Shown here: positions 44,318 through 56,212 of the stretch, piece by piece
Position numbering within the stretch: the stretch's first letter is position 1
Layout of the letters: each line of letters begins with the position of its first letter
Assembly (NCBI RefSeq): GCF_000282355.1
Contig: NZ_AKJL01000272.1
Location: forward strand, 79,193 to 143,192
Origin: Pseudomonas sp. GM49
Lineage (GTDB): Bacteria > Pseudomonadota > Gammaproteobacteria > Pseudomonadales > Pseudomonadaceae
Length of the DNA: 64,000 bases
Direction of reading: 5' to 3'
Program-made: the position numbers and the translations under genes
The notes under the pieces: generated by a model
The model's input: only the letters and a program-made list of their open reading frames with translations
The model's database searches: none
What the model was told of the DNA's origin: nothing

Positions 44318-45178
44318 ATGGCAGGCGCAAAAGAGATTCGCAGTAAGATTGCGAGCATCAAAAGCACGCAAAAAATTACCAGCGCCATGGAAAAAGTGGC
44401 GGTCAGCAAAATGCGCAAGGCACAAATGCGCATGGCTGCTAGCCGTCCTTATGCGGAGCGCATCCGCCAGGTTATTGGCCATCTGGCCAACGCTAACCCG
44501 GAATATCGCCACCCGTTCATGATCGACCGTGAAGTAAAGCGCGTCGGTTATGTCGTAGTGAGCAGTGACCGTGGTCTGTGTGGTGGCTTGAACACCAACC
44601 TGTTCAAGGCTTTGGTCAAGGACATGGCGGTAAACCGCGAAAACGGCGTCGAGATCGATCTGTGTGTAGTGGGTAGCAAGGGTGCGGCCTTTTTCCGCAA
44701 CTTCGGCGGCAACGTCGTAGCAGCTATCAGCCACCTGGGTGAAGAGCCGTCGATCAATGACTTGATCGGCAGCGTCAAGGTGATGCTGGATGCCTACCTG
44801 GACGGCCGTATTGACCGCCTGTCCGTGGTATCCAACAAGTTCATCAACACCATGACGCAACAGCCTACCGTGGAGCAATTGATTCCACTGGTGGCAACCC
44901 CGGATCAGGAACTCAAGCACCACTGGGACTATCTCTACGAACCGGATGCCAAAGAGCTGCTTGACGGCTTGATGGTCCGCTACGTTGAGTCGCAGGTCTA
45001 CCAGGCGGTGGTCGAGAACAACGCGGCTGAACAAGCTGCGCGGATGATCGCGATGAAGAACGCTACCGACAACGCCGGTGATTTGATCAGCGATTTGCAG
45101 CTGGTCTACAACAAGGCGCGTCAGGCTGCGATCACCCAAGAGATCTCGGAAATCGTCGGCGGCGCTGCCGCGGTTTAA
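44318..45178 (+). CDS. atpG: ATP synthase F1 subunit gamma
   Basis: Central rotor shaft, 286 residues. N-terminal coiled coil [20 protein letters not shown] and C-terminal signature [20 protein letters not shown] segment ([20 protein letters not shown]). Complete. Confidence 0.99.
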   Translation: MAGAKEIRSKIASIKSTQKITSAMEKVAVSKMRKAQMRMAASRPYAERIRQVIGHLANANPEYRHPFMIDREVKRVGYVVVSSDRGLCGGLNTNLFKALVKDMAVNRENGVEIDLCVVGSKGAAFFRNFGGNVVAAISHLGEEPSINDLIGSVKVMLDAYLDGRIDRLSVVSNKFINTMTQQPTVEQLIPLVATPDQELKHHWDYLYEPDAKELLDGLMVRYVESQVYQAVVENNAAEQAARMIAMKNATDNAGDLISDLQLVYNKARQAAITQEISEIVGGAAAV

Positions 45179-46585
<1,407 letters not shown>

Positions 46586-46590
46586 TCCCG

Positions 46591-46608
46591 GCGCCCGGCA
46601 ACGGGCGC
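46591..46608 (+). other. Hairpin between atpD and atpC
   Basis: Stem gcgcccg / cgggcgc with a gcaa tetraloop, right after the atpD stop. Same design as the atpA-atpG hairpin, no T tract. Confidence 0.7.
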
Positions 46609-46630
46609 TAATTTAGGTTGAGGCAATCAG

Positions 46631-47056
46631 ATGGCTATGACAGTCCATTGCGATATCGTCAGCGCGGAAGGAGAAATCTTTTCCGGGCTGGTCGAGATGG
46701 TGATTGCGCACGGTGCACTGGGTGATCTTGGTATCGCCCTGGGTCACGCGCCGCTGATCACTAATCTGAAGCCAGGTCCGATCCGCCTGGTCAAGCAGGG
46801 CGGGGAAGAGGAGGTGTATTACATCTCCGGTGGTTTCCTCGAAGTTCAGCCGAACATGGTCAAGGTTCTTGCCGATACCGTGCAACGTGCTGCCGACTTG
46901 GACGAAGCCGCAGCTTTGGAAGCCGTTAAGGCTGCCGAGAAAGCCTTGCATGAGCGAGGCGCGGAATTCGATTACGGTTCTGCTGCCGCACGTCTGGCCG
47001 AGGCTGCAGCTCAGCTGCGCACCGTCCAGCAGATCCGCAAGAAGTTCGGCCACTAA
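46631..47056 (+). CDS. atpC: ATP synthase F1 subunit epsilon
   Basis: Regulatory rotor subunit, 141 residues: N-terminal beta-sandwich ([37 protein letters not shown]) and a C-terminal helical hairpin. Last atp gene; a strong terminator follows. Confidence 0.98.
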   Translation: MAMTVHCDIVSAEGEIFSGLVEMVIAHGALGDLGIALGHAPLITNLKPGPIRLVKQGGEEEVYYISGGFLEVQPNMVKVLADTVQRAADLDEAAALEAVKAAEKALHERGAEFDYGSAAARLAEAAAQLRTVQQIRKKFGH

Positions 47057-47081
47057 GGCTGCACTTGTTGTGTGATTGATT

Positions 47082-47110
47082 AAAAAGGGTAGCCTCGGCT
47101 ACCCTTTTTT
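47082..47110 (+). terminator. Rho-independent terminator of the atp operon
   Basis: Stem aaaaagggtagcc / ggctacccttttt with a two-base loop and a T run continuing into ctttt. Confidence 0.92.
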
Positions 47111-47169
47111 CTTTTCCGATTTTTACAACCTGGTCGCAGCCGCTGACCACCCAGGATTGGTAGCCAGTC

Positions 47170-48537
47170 ATGTCTCTTGAAATCGTTATTCTCGCTGCTG
47201 GCCAAGGCACGCGTATGCGTTCAGCTTTGCCGAAAGTTTTGCACCCGATTGCCGGCAACTCCATGCTCGGCCATGTTATCCACAGCGCCCGGCAACTTGA
47301 TCCACAGCGCATTCACGTGGTGATCGGCCATGGCGCCGATGCCGTGCGCGAACGCCTGGCGGCGGATGATCTGAACTTCGTCCTGCAGGATAAGCAGCTG
47401 GGTACCGGTCACGCCGTTGCTCAAGCCGTGCCGTTCATTCAGTCCGACAACGTGCTGGTGCTTTATGGCGATGTGCCGTTGATCGAAGTCGATACCCTGC
47501 AACGTCTGCTCAAGCAGGTGGGGCCAGAGCAATTGGCCTTGCTGACCGTCGAGCTGGATGACCCGACCGGTTACGGCCGCATTGTTCGTGATGTGCAGGG
47601 CAAGGTCACGGCTATTGTCGAGCAGAAAGATACCAATGAAGCCGAGCGCAAGATCACCGAAGGCAATACCGGCATTCTGGCGCTACCGTTTGCCCGTCTT
47701 GGCGACTGGATGAGCCGACTCTCCAATAACAACGCCCAGGGCGAGTACTACCTGACCGACATCATTGCCATGGCAGTGAGCGATGGTCTGGTGGTGGCCA
47801 CCGAGCAACCGCACGACGCCATGGAAGTGCAGGGTGCCAATGACCGCAAACAGCTTTCCGAACTGGAACGGCATTATCAATTGCGCGCCGGTCGTCGTTT
47901 GATGGCTCAAGGTGTGACGCTGCGCGACCCGGCACGATTCGATGTGCGCGGAGACGTGACAGTGGGCCGCGACGTGCTGATCGACATCAACGTGATCCTC
48001 GAAGGCAAGGTCATCATCGAAGATGACGTGGTGATTGGCCCGAACTGCGTGATCAAGGACAGCACCCTGCGCAAAGGCGTGGTCATCAAGGCCAACAGCC
48101 ATATCGAAGGTGCCATTCTGGGTGAAGGCAGCGACGCCGGCCCGTTCGCGCGTCTGCGTCCAGGTACCGTGCTGGAAGCCCGGGCGCATGTGGGTAACTT
48201 CGTCGAGTTGAAAAACGCTCACTTGGGCGAAGGCGCCAAGGCCGGTCACCTGACTTACCTGGGCGATGCCGAAGTCGGGGCGCGCACCAACATTGGTGCC
48301 GGCACCATCACCTGCAACTACGACGGCGCCAACAAGTGGAAAACCGTGTTGGGCGAAGATGTGTTCATTGGTTCCAACAACTCGTTGGTGGCGCCTGTGG
48401 ATATCCTCGCCGGTGCGACCACGGCGGCTGGTTCGACCATTACTTCGACTGTGGATAAATCCCAGCTGGCCATCGGCCGTGCTCGTCAGAAGAACATCGA
48501 CGGCTGGAAGCGGCCGGAGAAGATCAAGAAAGGCTGA
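47170..48537 (+). CDS. glmU: Bifunctional UDP-GlcNAc pyrophosphorylase / GlcN-1-P acetyltransferase
   Basis: Makes UDP-GlcNAc for peptidoglycan and LPS; 455 residues. N-terminal uridyltransferase with [21 protein letters not shown]-terminal left-handed beta helix from about residue 250 with hexapeptide repeats ([20 protein letters not shown]) and the active-site region [20 protein letters not shown]. DnaA boxes lie near the start (47276), near the end (48450) and one base after the stop (48539). Confidence 0.98.
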   Translation: MSLEIVILAAGQGTRMRSALPKVLHPIAGNSMLGHVIHSARQLDPQRIHVVIGHGADAVRERLAADDLNFVLQDKQLGTGHAVAQAVPFIQSDNVLVLYGDVPLIEVDTLQRLLKQVGPEQLALLTVELDDPTGYGRIVRDVQGKVTAIVEQKDTNEAERKITEGNTGILALPFARLGDWMSRLSNNNAQGEYYLTDIIAMAVSDGLVVATEQPHDAMEVQGANDRKQLSELERHYQLRAGRRLMAQGVTLRDPARFDVRGDVTVGRDVLIDINVILEGKVIIEDDVVIGPNCVIKDSTLRKGVVIKANSHIEGAILGEGSDAGPFARLRPGTVLEARAHVGNFVELKNAHLGEGAKAGHLTYLGDAEVGARTNIGAGTITCNYDGANKWKTVLGEDVFIGSNNSLVAPVDILAGATTAAGSTITSTVDKSQLAIGRARQKNIDGWKRPEKIKKG

Positions 48538-48538
48538 G

Positions 48539-48665
48539 TTATCCACAACTCCCTTGTAGGAGCGAGCTTGCTCGCGATGGACGTGAACGATGACGCATTC
48601 TTTCTGGAAAAATGCGTAGCTCGCTTATTTCTCGCGAGCAAGCTCGCTCCTACAAGTTATCCACA
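48539..48665. repeat. REP pair bracketed by two DnaA boxes
   Basis: REP units at 48553-48575 (cttgtaggagcgagcttgct type) and ~48633-48656 face each other. A perfect TTATCCACA lies at each outer edge, 48539-48547 and 48657-48665, in the same orientation. Confidence 0.85.
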
Positions 48666-48752
48666 GCTCTTTTTGTCGCATGGCGCTTGACGAAGTTTCG
48701 CCGATAGGTTTTGATTGCTTCCGCTATCTTTCGAATCGAAACTTACCAGCTC

Positions 48753-49529
48753 ATGTCGAAGCGCAACACACCTCAACGTCGTCACAACATCCTCGCCTTG
48801 CTCAATGAGCAGGGCGAAGTCAGTGTGGATGAGTTGGCCAAGCGCTTCGAAACGTCTGAAGTTACGATTCGCAAGGATCTGGCGGCACTTGAAAGCAATG
48901 GCCTTTTGCTGCGTCGTTACGGCGGGGCGATCACCATGCCTCAGGAACTGGTCGCGGACCTTGGTCAGCCGGTTTCCAAATACAAACAAGCCATCGCCCG
49001 TGCCGCCGTCGCGCGGATTCGCGAGCATGCGCGCATCATTATCGACAGTGGCAGTACCACCGCCTCCATGATCCCGGAACTCGGCCAACAACCCGGCCTG
49101 GTGGTGATGACCAACTCGCTGCATGTCGCCAATGCCCTGAGCGAACTTGAGCACGAACCGGTGCTGTTGATGACCGGTGGTACCTGGGACCCGCATTCCG
49201 AGTCCTTTCAGGGGCAGGTCGCCGAGCAGGTACTACGCTCCTACGACTTCGACCAGTTGTTTATCGGGGCCGACGGCATCGATCTGGTTCGCGGTACAAC
49301 CACCTTCAACGAACTGCTTGGACTGAGCCGGGTCATGGCCGATGTCGCCCGCGAAGTGGTCGTGATGGTGGAGGCCGACAAGATCGGCCGCAAGATTCCC
49401 AATCTGGAGCTGCCATGGAGCAGTGTCCATACCCTTATTACCGATGAACGCCTGCCGCTTGAGGCTCGCGATCAGATTCAGGCCCGCGGCATCACTTTGA
49501 TTTGCGCGGCTGTCAGTCAGGAGAAATAG
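48753..49529 (+). CDS. glmR: DeoR-family regulator of amino-sugar synthesis
   Basis: 258 residues. N-terminal DeoR helix-turn-helix ([36 protein letters not shown]) and a C-terminal sugar-phosphate-sensing domain ([34 protein letters not shown]). Directly upstream of glmS and after glmU, it corresponds to PA5550, which I recall as glmR. ATG 48753 ([12 protein letters not shown]) is chosen; an upstream ATG at 48711 adds unconserved residues. No strong ribosome site is visible. The stop lies one base before the glmS ATG. Confidence 0.9.
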   Translation: MSKRNTPQRRHNILALLNEQGEVSVDELAKRFETSEVTIRKDLAALESNGLLLRRYGGAITMPQELVADLGQPVSKYKQAIARAAVARIREHARIIIDSGSTTASMIPELGQQPGLVVMTNSLHVANALSELEHEPVLLMTGGTWDPHSESFQGQVAEQVLRSYDFDQLFIGADGIDLVRGTTTFNELLGLSRVMADVAREVVVMVEADKIGRKIPNLELPWSSVHTLITDERLPLEARDQIQARGITLICAAVSQEK

Positions 49530-49530
49530 C

Positions 49531-51363
49531 ATGTGTGGAATTGTCGGCGCAGTCGCAGAACGTAACATCACCGCCATCCTCGTCGAAGGCCTGAAACGTC
49601 TCGAATACCGTGGGTATGACAGCGCTGGCGTGGCGGTCTACACCAACGATGAAAAACTTGAGCGCCTGCGTCGTCCGGGCAAGGTCAGTGAGCTGGAGCA
49701 GGCGTTGGCCGCCGAGCCGCTGGTCGGTCGCCTGGGCATTGCCCACACGCGCTGGGCCACCCACGGTGCACCGTGCGAGCGCAATGCTCACCCGCATTTC
49801 TCCGGTGACCTGGCGGTGGTGCACAACGGCATCATCGAAAACCACGAAGCCCTGCGTGAACAACTCAAAGCCTTGGGCTATGTGTTCACCTCGGACACCG
49901 ACACTGAAGTCATCTCCCACCTGCTGAACCACAAACTCAAGGATCTGCGCGATCTGACCGTGGCCCTCAAGGCGACCGTCAAAGAGTTGCACGGTGCGTA
50001 CGGCCTGGCAGTGATCAGTGCGCAGCAACCGGATCGCCTGGTGGCGGCCCGCAGCGGCAGCCCGCTGGTGATCGGCCTGGGCCTTGGGGAAAACTTCCTG
50101 GCATCCGACCAGTTGGCCCTGCGTCAGGTCACCGACCGTTTCATGTATCTGGAAGAAGGCGATATCGCTGAAATCCGCCGCGACAGCGTGCAGATCTGGG
50201 ACGTTGACGGCCAGGCTGTCGAGCGCGAGACCGTGCAATACCGCGACGGTGCCGAAGCCGCTGAAAAGGGCGAGTTCCGTCACTTCATGCTCAAGGAAAT
50301 CCACGAGCAACCGTCCGTGGTGCAGCGCACCCTGGAAGGTCGCCTGAGCCAGAACCAGGTACTGGTACAGGCGTTCGGCCCACAGGCTGCCGAACTGTTC
50401 GCCAAAGTGCGTAACGTACAGATCGTCGCGTGCGGCACCAGCTACCACGCCGGTATGGTCGCGCGTTACTGGCTCGAAGAGCTGGCCGGCATTCCTTGCC
50501 AGGTCGAAGTCGCCAGCGAGTTCCGCTACCGCAAAGTGGTGGTGCAGCCGGACACCTTGTTCGTGACCATTTCCCAGTCTGGTGAGACCGCCGACACCCT
50601 GGCCGCGCTGCGCAATGCCAAGGAACTGGGCTTCCTCGCCAGCCTGGCGATCTGCAACGTCGGCATCAGCTCGCTGGTGCGTGAATCCGATCTGACCCTG
50701 TTGACCCAGGCCGGTCGCGAAATCGGTGTGGCTTCGACCAAAGCGTTCACCACGCAATTGGTTGGCCTGTTGTTGCTGACGCTTTCCCTGGGCCAGGTTC
50801 GTGGCACTTTGGCCAAAGGCGTCGAAGCGACGCTGGTCGAAGAACTGCGTCGTTTGCCAACCCGTCTGGGCGAGGCGCTGGCCATGGACGGCACCGTGGA
50901 AAAAATCTCCGAGCTGTTCGCCGAGAAACACCACACGCTGTTCCTCGGCCGTGGCGCGCAATTCCCGGTGGCGATGGAAGGGGCACTCAAGCTCAAGGAA
51001 ATCTCCTACATCCACGCTGAAGCCTATCCGGCCGGCGAGCTCAAACATGGCCCGTTGGCGCTTGTGGATAACGACATGCCAGTGGTGACCGTGGCGCCGA
51101 ACAACGAGCTGCTGGAGAAGCTGAAGTCCAACCTTCAGGAAGTCCGCGCTCGTGGTGGCCAGTTGATCGTCTTCGCTGACGAGAAGGCCGGCATGACCAA
51201 CGGTGAAGGCACTCACGTGGTGCACATGCCGCACATCCACGACATTTTGTCGCCGATCCTCTACACCATCCCGCTGCAGTTGCTGTCGTACTACGTCGCC
51301 GTACTCAAAGGCACCGACGTTGACCAGCCGCGCAACCTGGCGAAGTCGGTCACCGTGGAATAA
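49531..51363 (+). CDS. glmS: Glutamine-fructose-6-phosphate aminotransferase (isomerizing)
   Basis: First step of hexosamine synthesis; 610 residues. Cys1 nucleophile follows the initiator Met ([12 protein letters not shown]), with the glutaminase motif [10 protein letters not shown]; two SIS domains follow ([46 protein letters not shown]) and the C-terminal KSVTVE end. No glmS ribozyme lies upstream because glmR abuts it. A terminator and a DnaA box follow the stop. Confidence 0.98.
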   Translation: MCGIVGAVAERNITAILVEGLKRLEYRGYDSAGVAVYTNDEKLERLRRPGKVSELEQALAAEPLVGRLGIAHTRWATHGAPCERNAHPHFSGDLAVVHNGIIENHEALREQLKALGYVFTSDTDTEVISHLLNHKLKDLRDLTVALKATVKELHGAYGLAVISAQQPDRLVAARSGSPLVIGLGLGENFLASDQLALRQVTDRFMYLEEGDIAEIRRDSVQIWDVDGQAVERETVQYRDGAEAAEKGEFRHFMLKEIHEQPSVVQRTLEGRLSQNQVLVQAFGPQAAELFAKVRNVQIVACGTSYHAGMVARYWLEELAGIPCQVEVASEFRYRKVVVQPDTLFVTISQSGETADTLAALRNAKELGFLASLAICNVGISSLVRESDLTLLTQAGREIGVASTKAFTTQLVGLLLLTLSLGQVRGTLAKGVEATLVEELRRLPTRLGEALAMDGTVEKISELFAEKHHTLFLGRGAQFPVAMEGALKLKEISYIHAEAYPAGELKHGPLALVDNDMPVVTVAPNNELLEKLKSNLQEVRARGGQLIVFADEKAGMTNGEGTHVVHMPHIHDILSPILYTIPLQLLSYYVAVLKGTDVDQPRNLAKSVTVE

Positions 51364-51376
51364 GTTATCCACAATG

Positions 51377-51402
51377 AAAAACCCCCTTTTCAGGGGGTTT
51401 TT
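51377..51402. terminator. Rho-independent terminator after glmS
   Basis: Stem aaaaaccccc / gggggttttt with a short loop; lies between convergent glmS and the FUSC gene, so it can work both ways. Confidence 0.92.
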
Positions 51403-51408
51403 CTGTTT

Positions 51409-52434
51409 CTAGGTGGACTGAATTCGACGTTGCCGCCGTGTGTCGAGCAAATGGACCATGACGCAAGCGTACAAGGTCACCAGTATGAACAGCCCCATGC
51501 GTATGGCGAAGGCGGTGTAGACGTCCTTGCCCGCTGCGCTGTCCTGTACCGATTGGCCGAGCAGAATGATCAGGGTCGCCAGGCTGTTGAGCCAGAAACT
51601 CGGTGGTTGTCGGGTCATGGCCAGGCCGTAGAGTTTTCTGGCCACCAGCAGGCCGAACAGCAACATCCACAGAAAGAACATCCACAGGTTGACGAACAGG
51701 CTCAACGCGCACCAGAAAAGGATCGCCATCAGGCCGCCGAGCAGGGTTGAGCCGAGCAATTCCTGGCCGGCGGTGCGGGCGCTGGTCGCGCAGCTTTGTT
51801 GGCCGAGGCTGACGGCTTTCATGATGATCGGCAGGTAGCTGGCCGGGTCGACCATGGCCAGCAGGAAAGTCGGCAGCACCACCAGCGTGGCCCGTAGGGC
51901 CAGCCAACCGCTTTCGGTGGGAGAAAGACTCGGGCCGGGTTTTGCTGCGGGGGCGCTGGCGGGGTCGGGAAACAGCCAATGGCTGATGGTCAGCGTCGTG
52001 ACGGCCAGGAACAGTCCCTTGACCAGGGCCACGATCACCTCCAGTGCCAGGGCGAATTCAGCAGTTCCGGCCGCACTGATCAAGGTCAGGCCCACCACCA
52101 GGAACGTCGCCACCAACGGGTTGCCGCCGCGCAGGCCGTAACCAAACGCCATGAACAGGCACAGCCCGACCAGCAACACGCCACTAAGCGGGTAGTAACG
52201 CAGCAGAGGAATGAGCAGCAGGCCGGTCCCGGTGGTCAACATCAGGATCAGGATCAGACCCAGGCTGGCCTTGAACGGCAACGGTCGGTTCATTGCCGCC
52301 AGCATCATCAGCGCCAGCATCGGCGCGAGGAACGGGATGGGCAGGGCCAGACCGAAGCTCGCCGCCAGGCACAGCGCCGTGCCGAAGCCCAGGCGCAGGG
52401 CGCGCTGAACTCGGGCCGGGCGCTCAATACGCAT
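51409..52434 (-). CDS. FUSC/DUF2955-type inner-membrane protein
   Basis: 341 residues, with roughly ten hydrophobic segments in two blocks (ALCLAASFGLALPIPFLAPMLAL... and LWMFFLWMLLFGLLV...). The layout resembles aromatic-acid exporter/fusaric-acid-resistance permeases of the DUF2955 kind. Overlaps the upstream HlyD gene by 11 bases and is the last gene of a four-gene minus-strand operon. With the adaptor and outer-membrane factor it would make an export pump; cargo unknown. Confidence 0.82.
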   Translation of the reverse strand: MRIERPARVQRALRLGFGTALCLAASFGLALPIPFLAPMLALMMLAAMNRPLPFKASLGLILILMLTTGTGLLLIPLLRYYPLSGVLLVGLCLFMAFGYGLRGGNPLVATFLVVGLTLISAAGTAEFALALEVIVALVKGLFLAVTTLTISHWLFPDPASAPAAKPGPSLSPTESGWLALRATLVVLPTFLLAMVDPASYLPIIMKAVSLGQQSCATSARTAGQELLGSTLLGGLMAILFWCALSLFVNLWMFFLWMLLFGLLVARKLYGLAMTRQPPSFWLNSLATLIILLGQSVQDSAAGKDVYTAFAIRMGLFILVTLYACVMVHLLDTRRQRRIQST

Positions 52435-53542
52435 AGGACATCCAGCTCATCAGACGCAGGAACAGGCGACCCAGAATATTCAGCGGGTTACCTTCACTCG
52501 GGAACGCCATGACTTCGGCTTGCCCGCCGGACCGGATACCTTGTGGGCTGGTCAACTCACCGGGCTCGAACTCGATGATGACCGGAAAGCGCTGGGCAGG
52601 GCGTAGCCAATCGCGGCTGTTCTCCACTTTCGGCAGGCTGCCCGGCTGGGTGGTCTGGCCGATATCAACGCCGTAGCCGACGCTGCGCACATGGCCTTTG
52701 AAAATTTTCCCTGGCAGGGCGTCGAGAACGATGGACACCGGCGTCCCGGGCTGGACGCTTCCCAGGTTGTTTTCGGTCATGTCGGCGCTGATCCAGACAT
52801 CGTGGATGGCGATCAGAGTCATCACCGGAGCACCGGCGCTGGCGAACTGGCCGACATCGGTGCGCAGATCGGTGATCAGGCCGGCCGAGCGAGCGTGGAC
52901 CTTCGTATTGCTCAAGTCCAGCTCGGCTTTTTCAAGGTTGCTGGCGGCGCTGAGCATCTGGGCATTGTCTTCTTCATTACCGCCCTGTTGTTCCCGTGCC
53001 CGTTGCACTTCGGCCTTGGCCGCAGCGACCTGGCTGATGGACTCTTCCAGGGTGGCGCGGGATATCTCCAGGCGTCGCAGGGAGATGGTGCCCGGGTCTT
53101 CGCGGTACAGGCGTTCAAGCCGCTGGATGTCCTGGCGTGCCTTGAGCTCGTTGGCCTGGGACGCGCGCAGGGACGCTTGCTTGGAGTCGACGCCGGCGGT
53201 GTTGGCGCCCACCTGGCGACGGGTCGACTCAAGGTCGGCACGGGCGCGATCGACGGCAATCTGGTACTGCTCTGGATTGACTTCAAACAGCAATTCGCCG
53301 GCCTTGACGTCCTGGTTATTGCGTACATGCACCTTGGTCACCCGGCCCGATACCTCTGCCGCCACCGGCACAATGAAGGCCTGCACCCGTGCCTGTTGCG
53401 TGTAGGGCGTGTAGCGGTCGGCCAACAGGTACCAGATCAGGCTCAGGATGATCAGCAACACCACCCAGTTGATCGCTTTTCTGGCCGGGTCGGCGGGTAC
53501 CGAGGTGTTCTCGACCGGTTGTTGGCTGTCAGTCATGGGCAC
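52424..53542 (-). CDS. HlyD/EmrA-type periplasmic adaptor of an efflux pump
   Basis: Membrane-fusion protein of 372 residues. One N-terminal membrane anchor (AINWVVLLIILSLIWYLLA), a lipoyl-like half (VPVAAEVSGRVTKVHVRNNQ DVKAGE), a coiled-coil hairpin (~90-220, rich in Ala/Arg/Glu/Gln) and a second half motif (VHARSAGLITDLRTDVGQF). It connects the FUSC permease and the outer-membrane factor. Overlaps both neighbours, showing tight coupling. Confidence 0.9.
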   Translation of the reverse strand: MPMTDSQQPVENTSVPADPARKAINWVVLLIILSLIWYLLADRYTPYTQQARVQAFIVPVAAEVSGRVTKVHVRNNQDVKAGELLFEVNPEQYQIAVDRARADLESTRRQVGANTAGVDSKQASLRASQANELKARQDIQRLERLYREDPGTISLRRLEISRATLEESISQVAAAKAEVQRAREQQGGNEEDNAQMLSAASNLEKAELDLSNTKVHARSAGLITDLRTDVGQFASAGAPVMTLIAIHDVWISADMTENNLGSVQPGTPVSIVLDALPGKIFKGHVRSVGYGVDIGQTTQPGSLPKVENSRDWLRPAQRFPVIIEFEPGELTSPQGIRSGGQAEVMAFPSEGNPLNILGRLFLRLMSWMSYAY

Positions 53543-55040
53543 TTTCCTTCGGTTCGTCGAGCAGATCGCCCCAATCGGTCCGTTGTTGCATTTGTTGGCG
53601 GGTGGCCGGGTCGATCATCGGCTGGTCGCTGTACCAGCCACCGCCCAGGGCCTTGTACAGGGCAATCAGGCTGTTGACGGCGGTGCCACGGTTGACCAGG
53701 TAGATATCCTGCTGGGCAAACAGGGCGCGCTGGGCATCCAGCACGCGCTGGAAATCCGAATAGCCTTCGCGGTATTGGGCATTGGCCAGGGTCACCGAAC
53801 GTTCGGCGGCCACCGATGCTTCGCTGAGGATCTGGTCGCGCTCCAGCGCCTTGATCAAACCGGTTGCGGCATCGTCGGCCTCGCGCGCGGCCTGACGCAC
53901 GCTGTCCTGGTAGATAACGATCAACTGCTGCAAGCGGGCATCCTGCACGCGGACGTTGTTGGTGATCCGGCCATGGTCGAAGATGTCCCAGCGCAGACTG
54001 GGGCCGGCCACCAGGTCGAGGGTATTGGATGCACCGTTGAGCGAGCTGGCAGACCAGACGATGCTGCCCAGCAGACTGATGGAGGGGTACAGGTCGGTCT
54101 CGGCCACACCGATCAACGCCGACTGCGCCGCCACTTGCAGCTCGGCAGCGCGAACATCGGGGCGCCGCACCAGCAGGTTGGCAGGCACATCCTGCAAGAC
54201 CGCAGTATCGAGCAGTGGCACCACCCCGGTGTAGCGATCAAGGTCAGGGATCGTGCCGGGTGGCTGGCCGATCAGAGTGGACAACGCATTGCGCAAGCTC
54301 GCCACCTGGCTTTCGAAATCCGGGATGGTACTGAGGGTGCCCAGGTACTGGGTCTTGGCTTGTTGCAGATCGAGTTCGGCTTCAGCCCCGCTTTTGAACA
54401 GGCGCTCGGTGATCTCGAAGCTGCGTTTTTGCAATGCGGCGTTACTGCGGGCGATGTGTAGGCGCGCCTCGGCGGTGCGCAAGGCGTAGTAGGTTTGCGC
54501 CAGCTGCGCGTGCAACAGCACCAGGGCATTTTCATAGTTGGCCTGGGTGGCAAACCAGGACGCGTCGGCTGACTCGATGGCACGGCTGAAACGCCCCCAA
54601 AAATCCAGCTCCCAACCAATATCGAAACCGGCGCTGTATTGCCAGAAATGCGTGTCCTGAGGGTTAGTACCGCCCGATTGTCGACGGTTCAGGTAGAGGC
54701 TGTCGGCGCTGGCCTGCTGCAATTGCGGGTAGCGTCCACTCAGGGCGATACCCAATTGCGCGCGGGATTCCATGACCCGCAGGCCAGCAACCAGCAGGTC
54801 GGCGTTGTGGGCATCGGCTTCGGCGATCAAGTGGTCCAGCACCGGGTCGTCGAACACGCGCCACCATTGACGGCTGTCCGGTTGCGCCCGTTTTTGCCCG
54901 GCGATTTCCAGGGCCGGGCTGTTCCAGTGTTCGACCCAGGGCTGGGCCGGTGACTGGAAATCCGGGCCCAGTTGCACGCAGCCACCCAGAACGACGGTGC
55001 CGCAGAGCAGCAGCCGGCTGATGCGAGCAGGGCATGGCAT
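53529..55040 (-). CDS. NodT-family outer-membrane efflux lipoprotein
   Basis: TolC-like channel, 503 residues. A lipobox (VVLGGC, Cys21) ends the signal peptide; GPDFQSPAQPWVEHW is the typical NodT/OprM start. Two repeats follow (WWRVFDDPVLDHLIAEADAHN; YENALVLLHAQLAQTYYALR; RRPDVRAAELQVAAQSALIG; GPSLRWDIFDHGR). ATG 55040 has GAGGAG nine bases upstream; the longer open frame to 55577 is antisense to the next gene. Overlaps the adaptor gene by 14 bases. Confidence 0.92.
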   Translation of the reverse strand: MPCPARISRLLLCGTVVLGGCVQLGPDFQSPAQPWVEHWNSPALEIAGQKRAQPDSRQWWRVFDDPVLDHLIAEADAHNADLLVAGLRVMESRAQLGIALSGRYPQLQQASADSLYLNRRQSGGTNPQDTHFWQYSAGFDIGWELDFWGRFSRAIESADASWFATQANYENALVLLHAQLAQTYYALRTAEARLHIARSNAALQKRSFEITERLFKSGAEAELDLQQAKTQYLGTLSTIPDFESQVASLRNALSTLIGQPPGTIPDLDRYTGVVPLLDTAVLQDVPANLLVRRPDVRAAELQVAAQSALIGVAETDLYPSISLLGSIVWSASSLNGASNTLDLVAGPSLRWDIFDHGRITNNVRVQDARLQQLIVIYQDSVRQAAREADDAATGLIKALERDQILSEASVAAERSVTLANAQYREGYSDFQRVLDAQRALFAQQDIYLVNRGTAVNSLIALYKALGGGWYSDQPMIDPATRQQMQQRTDWGDLLDEPKESAHD

Positions 55041-55054
55041 CAAGCGCAAACTCC

Positions 55055-56212
55055 TCAGAGGGGACGCTGATCGTTCATTGCCTCTACTTTCGGTGTCTCG
55101 TTCACCGCGTCGATCTGGGGAGTCTCGTTCAGTACCTCGGCCGACGGTTGGTCCTGGACCCATTGCCAGAACAGTTGGTAACCCACCGCCAGCGCTACCG
55201 GCCCGATGAACAAACCGATGAAGCCGCCGCTCACCATGCCGCCCAGAGCGCCAATCAGAATCACCGGCATCGGGACATCGACGCCACGACCCAGCATCAA
55301 TGGCTTGAGGACGTTGTCGGCCATCCCGGCAATCAGGCTGTAGATGCCAAACACGATGGTGCCCAAGGTGGTGCCATCGGTGGCGAAGACATAGGCGATT
55401 ACCGGAAGGGTCACCAGCAGCACCGGTAATTGCATGATCCCCATCAACAGCGCAACCATCGCCAGCAGCCCGGCACCGGGGACGCCCATGAGTACGAAGC
55501 CCACGCCTACCAGCAACATCTGAATGAACGCGATGCCCACCACGCCCTGGGCGACTGCACGGATGGTGGCAGTGCACAGCTCGGTAATGCGTGGGCCACG
55601 TTCCGGTCCGGAAAGGCGCGAGGTGATGGCCAGGGCGCTTCTTTCACCGTTTTCGCCATAGGCCATGAACACGCCGGCAATGATCAGGGCGCCGATGAAC
55701 AACAGAAAACCCACACCAACGTCGGCCATTTTGCCCAGCAAGGTCAGGCCGATGGACTTGATATAGGGCATCAGCTTCATGAACACGCTGCTCATGTTGG
55801 TGGCGGCCTGCATCCAGTAGTCATAGAGCGGCTGGCCAATAAGCGGCAGGGACGCGATTTTTTCGCTGGGTAGCGGAATCTGCAGCGAATCGGACTTGAG
55901 GATAGCCAGGGTGCCCTGGATCGACTCACTGATCGAGGTGCCCAGCAGGTAGATCGGTACCATCAGCAAGGCCAGGGCGACCACCACGATCAGGGTGGCG
56001 GCATGACCGTCCTTGTTGACCAGCTTGCGCTTGATGAGCGCATGCAGTGGATACAGGGTGATGGCCAGAATCAGTGCCCAGAGCATGAGGTTGAGGAAGG
56101 GGTGAAAGATCTGGAAGCAGAACAGTACCAGCACCGTAATGAGCCCGGCGCGAATGAGTACATCGAGCAAACCACCGGACAGTGCCCTAGCGGAAATGTT
56201 AGTGCGCAACAT
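55055..56212 (-). CDS. AI-2E family permease
   Basis: Inner-membrane protein of 385 residues with about seven to eight helices and the AI-2E/PerM pattern (PFLNLMLWALILAITLYPLH; GVPGAGLLAMVALLMGIMQL; LKPLMLGRGVDVPMPVILIG; GGFIGLFIGPVALAVGYQL). ATG 56212 (MLRTNISARALSG) has AAGGAG eight bases before it; a longer frame to 56314 is less likely. First gene of the efflux operon, 14 bases before the outer-membrane factor gene. Family members export small signals or ions; the cargo here is unknown. Confidence 0.85.
   Translation of the reverse strand: MLRTNISARALSGGLLDVLIRAGLITVLVLFCFQIFHPFLNLMLWALILAITLYPLHALIKRKLVNKDGHAATLIVVVALALLMVPIYLLGTSISESIQGTLAILKSDSLQIPLPSEKIASLPLIGQPLYDYWMQAATNMSSVFMKLMPYIKSIGLTLLGKMADVGVGFLLFIGALIIAGVFMAYGENGERSALAITSRLSGPERGPRITELCTATIRAVAQGVVGIAFIQMLLVGVGFVLMGVPGAGLLAMVALLMGIMQLPVLLVTLPVIAYVFATDGTTLGTIVFGIYSLIAGMADNVLKPLMLGRGVDVPMPVILIGALGGMVSGGFIGLFIGPVALAVGYQLFWQWVQDQPSAEVLNETPQIDAVNETPKVEAMNDQRPL

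Noticed and set aside
42249..44330. 693-codon minus-strand frame opposite atpA
   Set aside because: Antisense shadow in the atp operon; no start context or family features.
49380..49531. glmS ribozyme upstream of glmS
   Set aside because: glmR ends one base before glmS, leaving no room, and the ribozyme is not known from pseudomonads.
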